Below, piece by piece: positions 46,101-56,475 of a stretch of 64,000 nt of DNA. The notes beneath the pieces are model-generated. The model was given only the letters and a program-made list of their open reading frames with translations. It was not told the DNA's origin and did no database searches. Position 1 is the first letter of the stretch. Each line of letters begins with the position of its first letter. The stretch is from contig OZ020244.1 of the NCBI GenBank assembly GCA_963971285.1, positions 3,100,001-3,164,000 on the forward strand, read 5' to 3'. Source of the DNA: Astropecten irregularis. Taxonomy: Eukaryota > Echinodermata > Asteroidea > Paxillosida > Astropectinidae. Made by a program: the position numbers and the translations under genes.

Positions 46101-46245
46101 AGATGTCATGGTGGATATATTCTTGAAGGCCCAGTCCACAAAGCCCAATTAGCGGCTTTGTCATCTGGTCAGGTCCCTTCTTCTGGTTTTGTGGGCCTCA
46201 CATGGCGGTAGCGAAATAAGTCCCAAGCTTTAGCCTCAAGTTAGA
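43150..46245 (-). mobile_element. Dead non-LTR retrotransposon (APE endonuclease + RT), right copy
   Basis: Mirror of 14,806-17,960, about 98-99% identical over the RT/C-terminal part by eye. Some frames are longer here: on the minus strand 44,855-44,325 is open through SGKVAGICDIHAEFLKAGGD, ILVPLCKGKGD and GFTPKRSTID, and 45,652-45,155 is open through GDFNA. It shares the stop after LCKRT (43,645). The same inverted end sequences bound it. Not capable of encoding an intact protein. Confidence 0.85.
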
Positions 46246-46535
46246 TTAATAAAGACTGTATGGATGTTGAAATACTTTACAAGCATTCTTTCAGTCAGCT
46301 GCTCAGTATCTTCCAAGCTTCAGCGCCAGCCCATGAGTTGCAGTACATTCACTACACAAAGCAAAAGGTAAGATAAAAACCAAATAAAATATTATGCAAA
46401 GGGATCAAGCTTTGTCTGTACTTTGTAAAGAATATATTCCGAATGTGTGGTCTGCGAGCAAACAGTCACAAGATGAAGTGCATTTTCCAATGCAGGAAGC
46501 AAGGGGCTTTTCAGACAGAAAGTTGTCCGGATTCG
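46245..46535 (-). repeat. Module A, copy 2 (right arm)
   Basis: Mirror of 14,430-14,800; GGGATCAAGCTTTGTCTGTA and TCCAAGCTTCAGCGCCAGCC are recognisable. Confidence 0.7.
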
Positions 46536-46584
46536 GTCTTCTGATGGCCATCCCCAAGGGAGCCACACTCTCAACGAAATAATG

Positions 46585-47293
46585 ATCTATCTGACACAAC
46601 CACGTGTCATGTGGACGGCCTAGCAGGCGAGTCCTACCAGTATGTTCTCTCAAAGAAAGAATCCGCCCGGCAGGATCACTCGTAGGGATTCTAGCCACGA
46701 CCATACAGTCGCATCTGGTGCTCACGTATCATGAAGGAAATACGTCTCATCCGACTCTACCCGAGTAACCCCTTTGTTAGACACACGGTCTTATCAATGG
46801 TACCGAAGTATCCTCCTCAGAGACCCAGTACCGAAGACATTGAGTCTTCTCCCTATTCTCCCAATTGAGGAACTATTTTTTCATGGTTTCCCCTGGCGTT
46901 AGACTCTGCCTCAGCATTGTCATCAGAGGTACTCCCATGACGAAAATTCTGTTATGGTAGCCGGAGTGCAAATCCAGCCACCAACCTCTTTATAATCACC
47001 TTTTACGACACGCAGGGGATGGAAAGGATCTATCCTTGAAAGTCCAATCCACACGTAAACATTTATTTTGGGCAATGGTATGGCCAAATGTTAAATGAAT
47101 CCTATACTACATGAATCAAATTACTAAAGGCTTTTTAATACAAAGTGTTGCTTTAGGCTTGGCTTGGGATTTACATGGTGAAGCTGGAGCCTTTCTTCTG
47201 CTTTTTCATCTGGTCCAGTCCATTTATTTGGTTTCTTTGGCCCCAAATGGCAGTAAGGAATTAAGTCCCAAGCTTTAGCCTCAAGCTAGATTT
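46585..47293 (-). mobile_element. Internally deleted LINE remnant (right arm)
   Basis: 46,590-46,865 is homologous to the LINE C-terminal coding region at 43,300-43,575 (GACGCAACCA-, GTTCTCTCA- and CCTCCTCAGAGACCCAGTAC-type matches). 46,975-47,040 has GTGCAAATCCAGCCACCAAC. 47,060-47,180 matches the LINE 3' flank (43,090-43,180), and 47,205-47,293 matches its 5' end (46,160-46,245), with most of the body missing. The left arm keeps only a ~40-bp trace at 12,251. Confidence 0.7.
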
Positions 47294-47309
47294 TGTAAAG
47301 GCCCCTAAT

Positions 47310-47720
47310 GAAGACTATATGTATGATGAAATACTTACAAGGATTCTTCCAGTAAGCTGCTCAGTAACCTCTAAGCTTCAGCACAGCCTGAAAGTCGCCG
47401 TACATTCACTAAACAAAGCAACAAATAAGATACAAACCATATAAATTACTAGGCAAACGGATTAAGCTTTGTCTGTGATTTGTAAAGGACCTGTTGTATA
47501 TGTGTGGTCTGCGAGCAAACTGTCACAGGGTCAAGGGCATATTCCAATGCAGGAAGCAAGGGGATTTTCAGAAAGAGAGTTGTCCAGGCATCTTATGATT
47601 GTTTGCTGTTCTTCAAACCATATTTTGTCAAACAAAGTATTTAAACTTGAGCACTGTTTTACAAAGCAACAGGTCACTCCTTTTCTAAAGAACAGGGCCC
47701 ATGTTAATGAAGTGCTCTTT
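47310..47720 (-). repeat. Module A, copy 1 (right arm)
   Basis: Mirror of 11,810-12,240; ends in CTTTTCTAAAGAACAGGGCC. Confirms that both A copies existed before the arms separated. Confidence 0.7.
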
Positions 47721-47954
47721 AGCCTAACAAGTTAATTAGGTCGTTGTTAGACTTTCGTTATGACATGAGGGCTGTTCCGTAAGTTTTCCTTGTGAGTTAC
47801 GAAACTGCTAAGTTAATGATTGGTCTGAAGTTCTTATTAGGCTATCATTAGATAAAGCAAACAAGTTTCTACTGCTTTGTCAATGCTGTATACGAGGACA
47901 TCCAACTCCTCTTTAGTGAAGTGAGGCTTCCTATTAATTTGAATCTGAAAAGAA

Positions 47955-48449
47955 CTTACCAGGAACATGTTGGTTCATTGCAGGCTGACTGGCTGATTGG
48001 TCACAGTTCAAAGGGAGACTAGGTTACTGGTTAGCAGGTGATGAGGCTTGGTGACTGACTGGGTACAGCCTTCACAGGGAGACTAGAGTACTGGTTAGCA
48101 GGTGATGAGGCTGGCTGGCTGACTCCCCAGCCTCCACAGAGAGACTAGGTTACAGATCGGCAGGTGATGAGGCTGGCTGGCTGACGGAGTAGCCTTCACA
48201 GGGGGACTAGGTTACTGGTTAGCAGGTGATGAGGCTGGCTGGCTGACGGAGTAGCCTTCACAGGGGGACTAGGTTACTGGTTAGCAGGTGATGAGGCTGG
48301 CTGACTGAGTAGCCTTCAAGTCGAGACTAGGGATACTGGTAAGAAGGTGATGAGGCAGGCTGGCTGGCTGACTGGGTAGCCTTCACAGGGAGACTAGGTT
48401 TATACTGACAAGCAGGTGATGAAGCTTGCCTTGTACACCTGAAGATCCT
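47955..48449 (-). repeat. Degenerate ~60-bp tandem repeat bounded by splice-like sites (right)
   Basis: Mirror of 10,239-10,839 with about eight units. The minus-strand donor (CATGTTCCTG|GTAAGTTC) at about 47,955 and acceptor (CTTTCAG) at about 48,450 are preserved. Confidence 0.7.
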
Positions 48450-48479
48450 GAAAGAACAAACATATAAAAATAACACCAT

Positions 48480-49360
48480 GTCATTCAAGTTTCATTCAAG
48501 TAGGAGCAAAATGTTGACACCATCCATAGATTTAAATAAAAAACTAGAGTGTGCGCTTCGTATTCATTGTGCGTGCTCTTGGCACTCCTGCAAGAACGCG
48601 CAGCCGCCATTTTAGTTGGGGTGAGTGAGCAGCAGAGTAGACTCCAAATACCCGGATGAAACTCAACTGCGCGCACTTTGGGGCCATCCATAAAGTACGT
48701 ACGCACAAAGGGGGGGAGGGGGGGTTGTAACCGATGCGTACGCCATGCGTACAGGGGGAGGGGGGTTCAGGACAATGCGTACCGTACGCAAACGAAAAAT
48801 GTGCATAGCATTATCGCGCGAAAAGAGATAAAAACGTGAAAAAAGCACCAGGATTGTTTTGTTTTTTCCTTTTTTTTCTTATTCAACATGATAAAAAATA
48901 GTAAAATCCATCTGTAAATGTATAAAAACCTGTTAAACTTTAGCCATTCGTTTCAAAATTTGAAAGTGACGTCCCAATAACGGTACCGGCTCGGATTACG
49001 GTGACATTTTAATGATGCTAAAGCAAGGGACCACGAGAAGTGAAAAACCTAATGTGGAATGCGTATGCGTACAGGGGAGGAGGGGGGGTTGGGACCACTG
49101 CGTACGCCATGCGTACAGAGGGGGAGGTAAAAAAAGTCGGCATTTCGTGCGTAATGTACTTTATGGACGGCCCCTTTGCATGACGCAACGGCAGACGCAA
49201 TGTGTGGAACCATCCCGCCTGGGTTAATTCACCGTTGGCTGCCTGCGCGTACGAACCAGGATACAAATGTACACACAATTTGAAATGGGATGCGCAAATT
49301 TTTCTTAGGAAATGGCGCCAGTCATAGTCGAATGTATCATGCGCAGAGTGCACACTCTAA
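48480..49360. repeat. Right-arm-specific insertion region
   Basis: The left arm has about 60 bp between the sequences flanking this interval (10,170-10,232). The insert carries the TIR element at 48,680-49,174 plus about 200 bp on each side (GCGTGCTCTTGGCACTC; TTCACCGTTGGCTGCCTGCG). Confidence 0.6.
48680..49174. mobile_element. TIR element with G-rich subterminal tracts
   Basis: The left end is GGGGCCATCCATAAAGTACG TACGCA and the right end is its complement (TGCGTAATGTACTTTATGGA CGGCCCC). Just inside each end lie GTACGC repeats and G tracts (AAGGGGGGGAGGGGGGGTTG at 48,708; GGGGAGGAGGGGGGGTTG at 49,074). The middle (48,790-49,010) is AT-rich with no frame. A candidate 3-4-bp target duplication is TTT(G). 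Ends of this kind (GGGGCCGTCCATAAA) recur in many invertebrates as non-autonomous DNA elements, from memory. Confidence 0.8.
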
Positions 49361-50229
49361 TTTTTTATTTAACTCTATGACACCATCATATATCAAATTT
49401 GCATCAGGACTGAGTCCACTGATCAAAGTCTCTAATTCAAACCAGCAAACCCCCAACAATAGTAGAATGCCGCTGAATACCAACATTTTGTGATATTTAT
49501 GGTAGGAAATTTAGACAGTTGATCAAACAATTTAGTGGATTGCACAAGAATGTGATAGAAATAAATGTCTTTTGGGATATATTATGGACCCACCTTATCA
49601 TGTTTATTACTAACTTCACTCAGTTCTTACAGGGGCAGGACTAGTTTTTCTTGGGCACCTTGCCCGATACGACTACGACCAGAAACGACGACTAGAAAAA
49701 TGTGTGGGCATCGGTTGAAAATGATTTTTGTATCGGCAAACTGGTTTGGCTTATCGGTACCACCTGCTATCAGATATTGCTGGTCTAGCCACATTGGAAT
49801 TTAGCAGATCTGCCTGGCCATTCAACTGTCTAATCCTGTTAACAGAATAAATCTACTCCAGCCCTACAGAACATTCCTCCAATAACCCATCTGATGCACA
49901 GCGTGAAAAGTTATCAGACCAATTCCGTCCGATAATTGCATATCGGATGTTTTTATCCAAGACTTAACCGACAGGAATTCTGAGAGGGTGCCTTGGTAAA
50001 GAGTTCTACTATGAGAGAAACTAGAACGATGTCAACTATAACAGTAGAAAATGGAACTTACAAGTAGCTCTCCTCCCAGACATTCATAGTTGCAGACCCA
50101 ATCAGGTAGGCAAGCAGGATTGGGAGCTGACTGGCTGTCTGGCAATGCTACATGTAGCTGGCTGGTAGAGGCTGGCAAGCAACTTTGCTGCATGACTGGT
50201 CACATGGATGCTTGGCTGAGAAGCTTGAA

Positions 50230-50580
50230 AGGTTTCTTGGCTGGTCGAGAAGAAAGTAAATAGTTCTTGGCTGGTTAAGCAGGGAGTAGATAGTTCTTGG
50301 CTGGTTGAGGAGGGAGTAGATAGTTCTTGGCTGGTTGAGGAGGGAGCAGATAGTTCTTGGCTGGTTGAGGGGGAGTAGATAGTTCTGGGCTGGTTGAGGA
50401 GGCAGTAGATAGTTCTTGGCTGGTTGAGGAGGGAGAAGATAGTTCTTGGCTGGTTGAGAAGAGAGTAGATAGTTCTTGGCTGGTTGAGGAGGGAGTAGAT
50501 AGTTCTTGGCTGGTTGAGGAGGGAGTTGATAGTTCTTGGCTGGTTGAGCAGGGAGTAGATAGTTACTGGTACATGCTGGT
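50230..50580 (-). repeat. 29/30-bp minisatellite, ~12 copies (right arm)
   Basis: Mirror of 7,440-8,020 on the minus strand. Units vary by one or two bases (one reads GTTCTGGGCTGG), and frame changes relative to the left copy argue against a conserved protein. Confidence 0.85.
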
Positions 50581-51055
50581 AGCAGTAGTGTACGGGTAGA
50601 TCACTGCAATAAAACGACCAAAAGGGATACAAATCACATCATTTGAAGATTGAAACAGCTCTGATTTGGTACTTACAGTCGTCTTCATCAAAAAGCATTG
50701 CTTTAAATCCAAATCAAATTGGGTTCAAAGAAGATGAAATAAAGAACCGACTTGAGTAGAACTTTAACCTAAAACATCTTGTTTGCCATACTAACTCAGA
50801 AGAATGATTATGACTTCAGAATGGCAGACATCAGAATTTTTCCATTATACAGTTGAAGGTGGACAGGAATGTTCAATGTGGTGAATAGTCTCTGAACTAC
50901 AAAGTCTCAGGAACTGGATGAATCCAAATCAATGAACAAGTGAGTCAACTTGTGAGAAAACTAGATCCTTGACAAACATGTAGTTATGGACAAAATTTGA
51001 CTAAATCTGTGTCATTCATCAAACGAGCCAAAAATATGTCACTGTTTGGGACACT

Positions 51056-51140
51056 GCCAATATAGAGAGCGATAGCTCCTTTCGTAGAGCACCGGGGGTT
51101 GCAGGTTCGAATCCTGCTCCAATACATTTTTAATTGTTCA
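51056..51140 (+). repeat. tRNA-like repeat remnant (right arm)
   Basis: AGCGATAGCTCC and GGTTCGAATCCTGCTCCA give recognisable A-box and B-box regions, followed by TTTTTAATTGTTCACC. Acceptor and D-arm pairing are poor, so this is a decayed tRNA-derived repeat. It mirrors 6,838-6,912. Confidence 0.6.
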
Positions 51141-51197
51141 CCTTTCAATCATTTATCATGTCAATAATGTTTACACTTTTGCAGAAGAATGACTTAC

Positions 51198-51377
51198 GAG
51201 AGAGGGTATGGCCACTGCAACTGTTCTTCATTTCCATGTTATTCTCGTCTGTCTGGCTGGTCGGCTCAGCGGTCTGGTAAACAGATTGGCTAGCTGAGTT
51301 TCTATCAACGTGTTTTCAGATGTATCTCTCAGATGAATGGACGGTCAGTGGATGAAATAAGTGCACTGCATCAACTG
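51198..51377 (-). pseudogene. Exon-like segment with strong splice signals (right copy)
   Basis: Mirror of 6,571-6,756, 180 nt. The acceptor (GTTCATTTCAG) and donor (CTC|GTAAGTCATTC) are preserved on the minus strand. The frame open in the left copy hits a TGA about 60 nt in. Confidence 0.35.
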
Positions 51378-51420
51378 CTGAAATGAACATTACCAAAAAA
51401 AATGTGTTACTTGGAAAAGG

Positions 51421-52094
51421 TGTTTACAATGTTAATACATGTAGATGAATGACTAAAAAAGAAAGGTTTTACACCTACACCAATGTGTAGAATTTTAACT
51501 GTTTGTAAAAAGGCAAGGTAGGCCCAAAATTGTTGACAAATTTTTTGTAATGACTTTTCTTAATGGATAGTTAATGACGTGTTTGCTACAGGGAAATTGG
51601 GGGGGGGGGAATAAATACTATAAGCTAGGGGGAGGGACACATCACAAGTCCCAACAAGACAAAAAAAACATGTCGTTTATTTTTAAATGCTTACGTTATT
51701 TACAGATGAAATTTTTTATTTACATCTTTTATGATACTCCATGTGAGATTTTTGGTAATTTTTTCTGCATAAAATGATCTTCCGCTGTTTTAGGTGGTTT
51801 CATAAGACTAAGGCTGCATCCGAATCTGTTGTCTAGAGCTAGGTCTAGGTCTTTGCTCCATTGGAAATACGCGGAGACATCAAGACAATAGACCAAGCCG
51901 TAGCTCTGGAAGCCCGTTTCGGACACGGCCTTATTATGAAGAAGTTCAATCAGCTCCATAGCCTCTGTGTAGTAAGATGCTTGGATTTTGGAAAGTGGAA
52001 AAATAAGGGCAAATCTGTGACACAAGTGACACAATGTTTTTGAGCCAGTTTTCTCGTAACCCTTAGGTCCCTGTCCTCATACATGTCAGACCAA
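51421..52094. other. Unique-looking flank beyond right arm
   Basis: A G-run (51,600-51,609) and an open minus-strand frame 51,729-52,034 (101 codons) with no recognised domain. CTCTGGAAGCCCGTTTCGGA-type sequence near 51,905 looks repeat-derived. No gene supported. Confidence 0.4.
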
Positions 52095-52375
52095 GGGTCG
52101 AGTCGCGATTCAGAATTGTTTTCCGAATATCTTTGTCAAGAAGCAGAAATCGTGTTCTGTGCGACTTTCATTGTCGAGTCATAGTTTTTCCTCAGACAAT
52201 AATCCATCTTTGAAGTACCGTAAACTAAGATTAAACAATTCTGACAGCTTTTTTGTCTTAAAAACAATACAAGCTTCTGCTTTGTTTTCATCGCTTCAAT
52301 CCAACAAAAGTCCAAGGTCGGCAAGTTGGATATAACAACACTCCGTGCTGAGTTATATTGGAGAAATTTCTTCAA
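52095..52375. repeat. Direct repeat copy 1 (~250 bp)
   Basis: GAATTGTTTTCCGAATATCT TTGTCAAGAAGCAGAAATCG and onward to CAAGGTCGGCAAGTTGG recurs at 52,735-52,985 in the same orientation, roughly 85-90% by eye. The minus-strand frame in copy 1 (79 codons) is interrupted in copy 2. Confidence 0.8.
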
Positions 52376-52734
52376 TCTAACAGTTAGGGTTTTAAGGACT
52401 CAGGAACATTTGCCGAAAGTCGAGAATATTGTTTGGGAGCAGTAGAAGATATAAAAAGTTGCTTTCCTTTCCTATAAACTTGATTTGATAGTTTTAGAAA
52501 CCACAAGTTTGTCATTTACTTTAGTTTTGGGAACCACTTGTCAACAATTACCAAAATTCCAGAAACTAGGAAATTGTATAAACAGAAAGATTTGTTGCTC
52601 AGTTGTAGAAAGCAATATCTGAATTGTCAAAAAAAACTACAGATCAGCGCGGACATCTGGGGTACTTTCATTCTCATAACTTGACAACCGATGAAAACTA
52701 ACGTGTAACAGTTAGATGGCGCAAGCTAAGGACA

Positions 52735-52985
52735 AATCACGCACAAACCGCCCGTCGTCGAGAATTGTTTTCCGAATATTTTTGTCAAGAAGCAGAAATC
52801 GTATTCTGTACGACTTTCATTGCCGAGTCATAGTTTTTCCTCAGACAATATCCTTCTTTGAAGCCCAGTGTATTAAGATTAAAAAATTCTGGCAGCTTTT
52901 TGTCTTAAAACCTGTACAAGTTAATGCTTTGTTTTCATCGGCTCCAAGGTCGGCGAGTTGGAATTACGTCACTCCGCGCTGATCT
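52735..52985. repeat. Direct repeat copy 2 (~250 bp)
   Basis: See 52,095-52,375. It ends in ACTCCGCGCTGATCTATTAA, immediately before the TIR element at 53,002. Confidence 0.8.
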
Positions 52986-53001
52986 ATTAACTAACTCGGC
53001 A

Positions 53002-53470
53002 TTAGTGTCTTTTACGCCACCCATGTTATTTTCAGTATTTATTTGGGTAAGAAACTGATTTTTTTTTCACTGAAATATTGCCGAAATATGTTAAGGAAAG
53101 AATTCCACTGATGACCATTACGGAAAAAGGATTATATCCTCCAAGAGTCAACTTATTGGATACAAATTATGATGAACTTCAATCACAGGTGTGGAAAACT
53201 TGGGTAGCATATCTGAAAAGTGAGTTTTACAGGGTTTTTTACCTACAAATTGTACACTTCCAATACAGCGGTGCCATTTTGCTCAAAACGCCCTCTACTG
53301 GTTCCATAGAGTTGTGCACAAATAATGGTCATCAGTGGAACTCTTTCCTATGTTAATTTTAGGGTTTACAGAACCCATGAATAAATATGCTTTAAGTAAC
53401 AAATCTCATTTTGGAACAGAAGAAGCTAAATAAATACTGAAAATAATATGGGTGGCGTAAAAGACACTAA
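53002..53470. mobile_element. TIR element carrying an exon-like insert
   Basis: 43-bp terminal inverted repeats: TTAGTGTCTTTTACGCCACC CATGTTATTTTCAGTATTTA TTT at 53,002-53,044, and its complement at 53,428-53,470 with one mismatch. The interior (53,093-53,350) is homologous in the same orientation to 5,925-6,150, including an open stretch ending DTNYDELQSQ before a GTGTGG donor-like site. No transposase. The near-perfect ends around an older, diverged interior suggest a non-autonomous element that captured or carries host sequence. Confidence 0.75.
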
Positions 53471-55200
53471 CCCTAAACTCTTTAGTTTAGGTGCAGCAGT
53501 ACGGATTAATGATGCGGGCCGGCCTAGTACTAATCCTACACGTTAATAATACGGCAAACAGCGCACGTGTACAATGTACAGCCTGGGTGTGTGTGGGTGT
53601 GCCATGTGTAATTTATTTGTGTACTGACCGTGCTGACCAAGCTAAACTTTAAGCTCACCTAGCGACCTATCTCTACAATTTCAAAGCTGCCGGACGGGCC
53701 TACTGGTTCTAGAAACGTTTACGTCTTTTCTCTAGCCTTTTAGTAAATGAAAAACTGATTATTATAACTGTTTAGACACTTACATTTTTCTCCGTCACGT
53801 CAATTTCCATTTCAACGTTAGCGCCATTTTGGTTTTGGGGCGTTTCTTTTCGTCTGCACATTGGTGGCGCTATTCACATTTACAGGGGTGCGCGGCGAAA
53901 ATCCTCAACTTGACAGATAAAAAAGGGCGAAAAAAACTCATTCACTGGTCTAGCACTTTTTGGTACAATACTGGAAATGTTAGTTTAAACCCTCATCTAC
54001 CTAATTCTTTTCAATATTTGGTGCGTTAACCGATGAGATTTTTTTGCCAATTGCCCCAAGAAAAAAAAAACACCCTCGAAAATGTCCAGAATTTTTTTCC
54101 CAAACCCACTTGCTGCAGATTTTCTCGAATTAGCAACCCTCGGCGTTCAAAGTGAAATAGGGCCCCAAACCCCATAATTTCTCACGTCTCCAAATAGTTT
54201 CAAGCACTGAACCCCCAGAGTTTGATAAATTGTCCGAACCATACAATATATTACTTGCAAGGCCCAAAAATGCATAATTAATACAAAATATTATAGCAAT
54301 ATAAATAAAGTAAGTCAGGTCAAGGCGCATTGATATTGGAGCTAATAGTGAAGTGCATTCAGGGTGTGGCACTCTAAATAAACTTCCATTGAACAAAGTT
54401 TCAACATTCATGTGCTTTTTCTAATTCTCAAACCGAATAACAAAAAATGTGTGTACTTTTAATAACCGTCAGTTTTCAAGAAGTATCCCTCTGCTTTCAG
54501 TGCCACATAGAGCCAATTAAAAATAATTTAATGCACAATACATTAATTGCACGACCCCACCCCAGAAAATCATACAAAAATACTGAAAAAAATGTGCCAA
54601 AACTTTCTTACCATAGGTTGACCCTCAAATAAATTTTAAGACTTAAACATGGGCTTTGATGTAAATAAATAAATATTTCTGCAAGAAGATTCACAAGACA
54701 GGGAATTTTTTCCATGTAAAATATACATTTTATTAAATGTATCATTAAAATGTTTGCAACATGCATAAATCTTTTTCATTACAAAGCATTATAGTTCATT
54801 CAATGAGCACATAATTATTTTAGGCAAATTAATTTCAAGATTTCAAATTATTTGTTCATGTTGAAATTACTAAGTGCCTCTCGTCATTGTAAACATAAAC
54901 ATACGATAATATGCACTATGTTAATTTTAAAGAGCGTGTCTTGTTTCAGAAAACATGGTTTGTGCTTATTATTTTGTTGTCCTTAATTTAAAATACATCA
55001 ATGCTGAAATATGGGCATAATGATTGAAAAATATACAATTAAGAAAGTGCATTAATTGTGTAAAAACCTAATACACAGTAAACTAAATGTTGTCAAAAAC
55101 TATTTAAGGTTATTCATATTTTGGAAGCATAAATTATACCAAAACAGAAACCTTCAAAGATTTACCTTAGCTTACAGGGTAATAAAGATGATGATGGTAG
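53471..55200. other. AT-rich non-coding stretch
   Basis: No protein family, tandem array or inverted repeat recognised. It includes T/A homopolymers (about 54,059-54,070) and scattered ATTAATTGT-like AT-rich motifs. Confidence 0.5.
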
Positions 55201-55204
55201 AAAT

Positions 55205-55300
55205 AAACCGTTAAAATCTGTCTGCCTGAAATGCTGTATTAACCAAAGTACAACCAAAGACCCAAACCAGTTTTGATCTTCGGTAGATCAAAACTCAAAA
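55205..55300 (-). repeat. Short dispersed repeat with hairpin (GTTTTGATCT)
   Basis: GTTTTGATCTTCGGTAGATC AAAAC is a hairpin. With its neighbour (GGTCTTTGGTTGTACTTTGG on the minus strand, then a CATTTCAGGCAG end) it recurs in opposite orientation at 61,170-61,262. Confidence 0.65.
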
Positions 55301-55615
55301 CTCCTGTGAATAGAATGAAAATGAGTGTTCTCCGCGGTTTTCTCAAAATGTTGGCACTGGTGAATAGAAATTTCACAGAGTGTAATCTTTCTTGGTATTT
55401 TTTGCCCATGAATCTTTCTTTCTTTAATAAAAACAAAAGTATGAAGGTGCCTTAATGATTCTTATTTCTGAATAATTATTTTCATGGGTCAATTTTTCAA
55501 TTGATTTCATAATTTGAACTTATTTCCCATTAAATCTTGATGAAAGGAACCTGCCAATTCACAAAAACCTTTGTTTTACAACCCAGTACAATTTACAATA
55601 TTAGATTTTTTTATA

Positions 55616-55632
55616 TTATATATATATATATT
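55616..55632. repeat. Short (TA)n microsatellite
   Basis: Alternating TA run inside a broader A/T tract (about 55,605-55,640). Confidence 0.8.
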
Positions 55633-55654
55633 TTATAATTAACAGCCGTATCCA

Positions 55655-55930
55655 TTTTGAACGATCCCCCATCTACCGTTCCCAGGTTGCAGCATTGCTG
55701 CGCATATCATTGAAACGATCCTTGGGGTATGGCGGTGTGTGCGTGGTTTCATGGTTTCTGACTGCCAAACGAACAAAGATATTGACTATTAGGGACACCA
55801 CCAACATAGGGCTGGATAGCTCAGTTGGTAGAGCACCTGTACAGTGTTCAGGAGGTCACCAGTTCGAATCCAGCTCCAGTCAATTTTTCTTTGTTCACTT
55901 TTCAAAAATTAGATTTAAGTCAGCCAATAA
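55655..55930 (+). repeat. tRNA-derived dispersed repeat
   Basis: Order: GATCCCCCATCTACCGTTCC, CATTGAAACGATCCTTGGGG, GTTTCATGGTTTCTGACTGC, GACTATTAGGGACACCACCA, then a tRNA-like block at 55,808-55,882 (A-box GATAGCTCAGTTGG, B-box GTTCGAATCC) and a TTTTTCTTTGTTCAC tail. The anticodon-stem equivalent CCTGT / TCAGG pairs only partly. Same family as 60,015-60,345 (opposite strand). Not a functional tRNA. Confidence 0.8.
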
Positions 55931-56184
55931 TCAGGTGTCTACAGGCGATATCCCACAAACATGAAGAAAAGTCACATAGTGTCGTTACATGTATGTCATT
56001 TTTATAATACAAGAATGGTTCGTAAAGAATAAACATTTTCAATGGAAATGATTCGGAGAGTAAACACATACAGTTTTTTCTATAGTGTGAAATCACAACG
56101 CATAATGACATTAGCAACACTACTTGTGATGTACATTTATATACAATAAGTGACTGGAGTCATGATGCTACATGTGGCATAAAA

Positions 56185-56475
56185 ATATCACAAATGTGGC
56201 TATCACAAATGTGGCTATCACAAATACTGCTATCACAAATATGGCTATCACAAATGTGGCTATCACAAATACGGCTATCACAGACATGGCTATCACAAAT
56301 ATGGCTATCACAAATACAGCTATCACAGACATGGCTATCACAAATACGGCTATCACAAATGTGGCTATCACAGACATGGCTATCACAAATGTGGCTATCA
56401 CAAATACGGCTATCACAGACATGGCTATCACAAATATGGCTATCACAAAATGTGGTTATCACAAATGTGGCAAAG
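56185..56475. repeat. 15-bp minisatellite, ~19 copies
   Basis: The unit is TATCACAAATRTGGC, with variants AAATACGGC, AGACATGGC and AAATACAGC interspersed in a partly regular order. Five-codon periodicity keeps both strands open (ITNMA- and ICDSH-type translations). It breaks at the last unit, which has an extra A. Confidence 0.95.

Larger units (their letters stand above)
31197..51420 (-). repeat. Right arm of ~45-kb imperfect palindrome
   Basis: Reverse complement of the left arm, block by block, about 4 kb shorter. Reasons for the shortfall include 5 instead of 16 copies in the 57-bp array, a shorter 37/38-bp satellite, and absence of the ~1.2-kb left insert and the Penelope fragments. Right-only additions are a small MITE inside the satellite (41,728-41,839), a TIR element within about 48,480-49,360, and extra 51-bp repeats. 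Homology fades just past 51,420 (AACACATTTTTTTTGGTAA side), matching the left edge at about 6,515. Confidence 0.93.

Noticed and set aside
6515..51420. Interpreting the palindrome as one giant TIR transposon or virus-derived element
   Set aside because: No transposase, integrase, polymerase or capsid-like gene was seen. The only enzymatic remnants are a dead LINE and Penelope pieces that look like secondary insertions, and no target-site duplication was recognised at 6,515/51,420.
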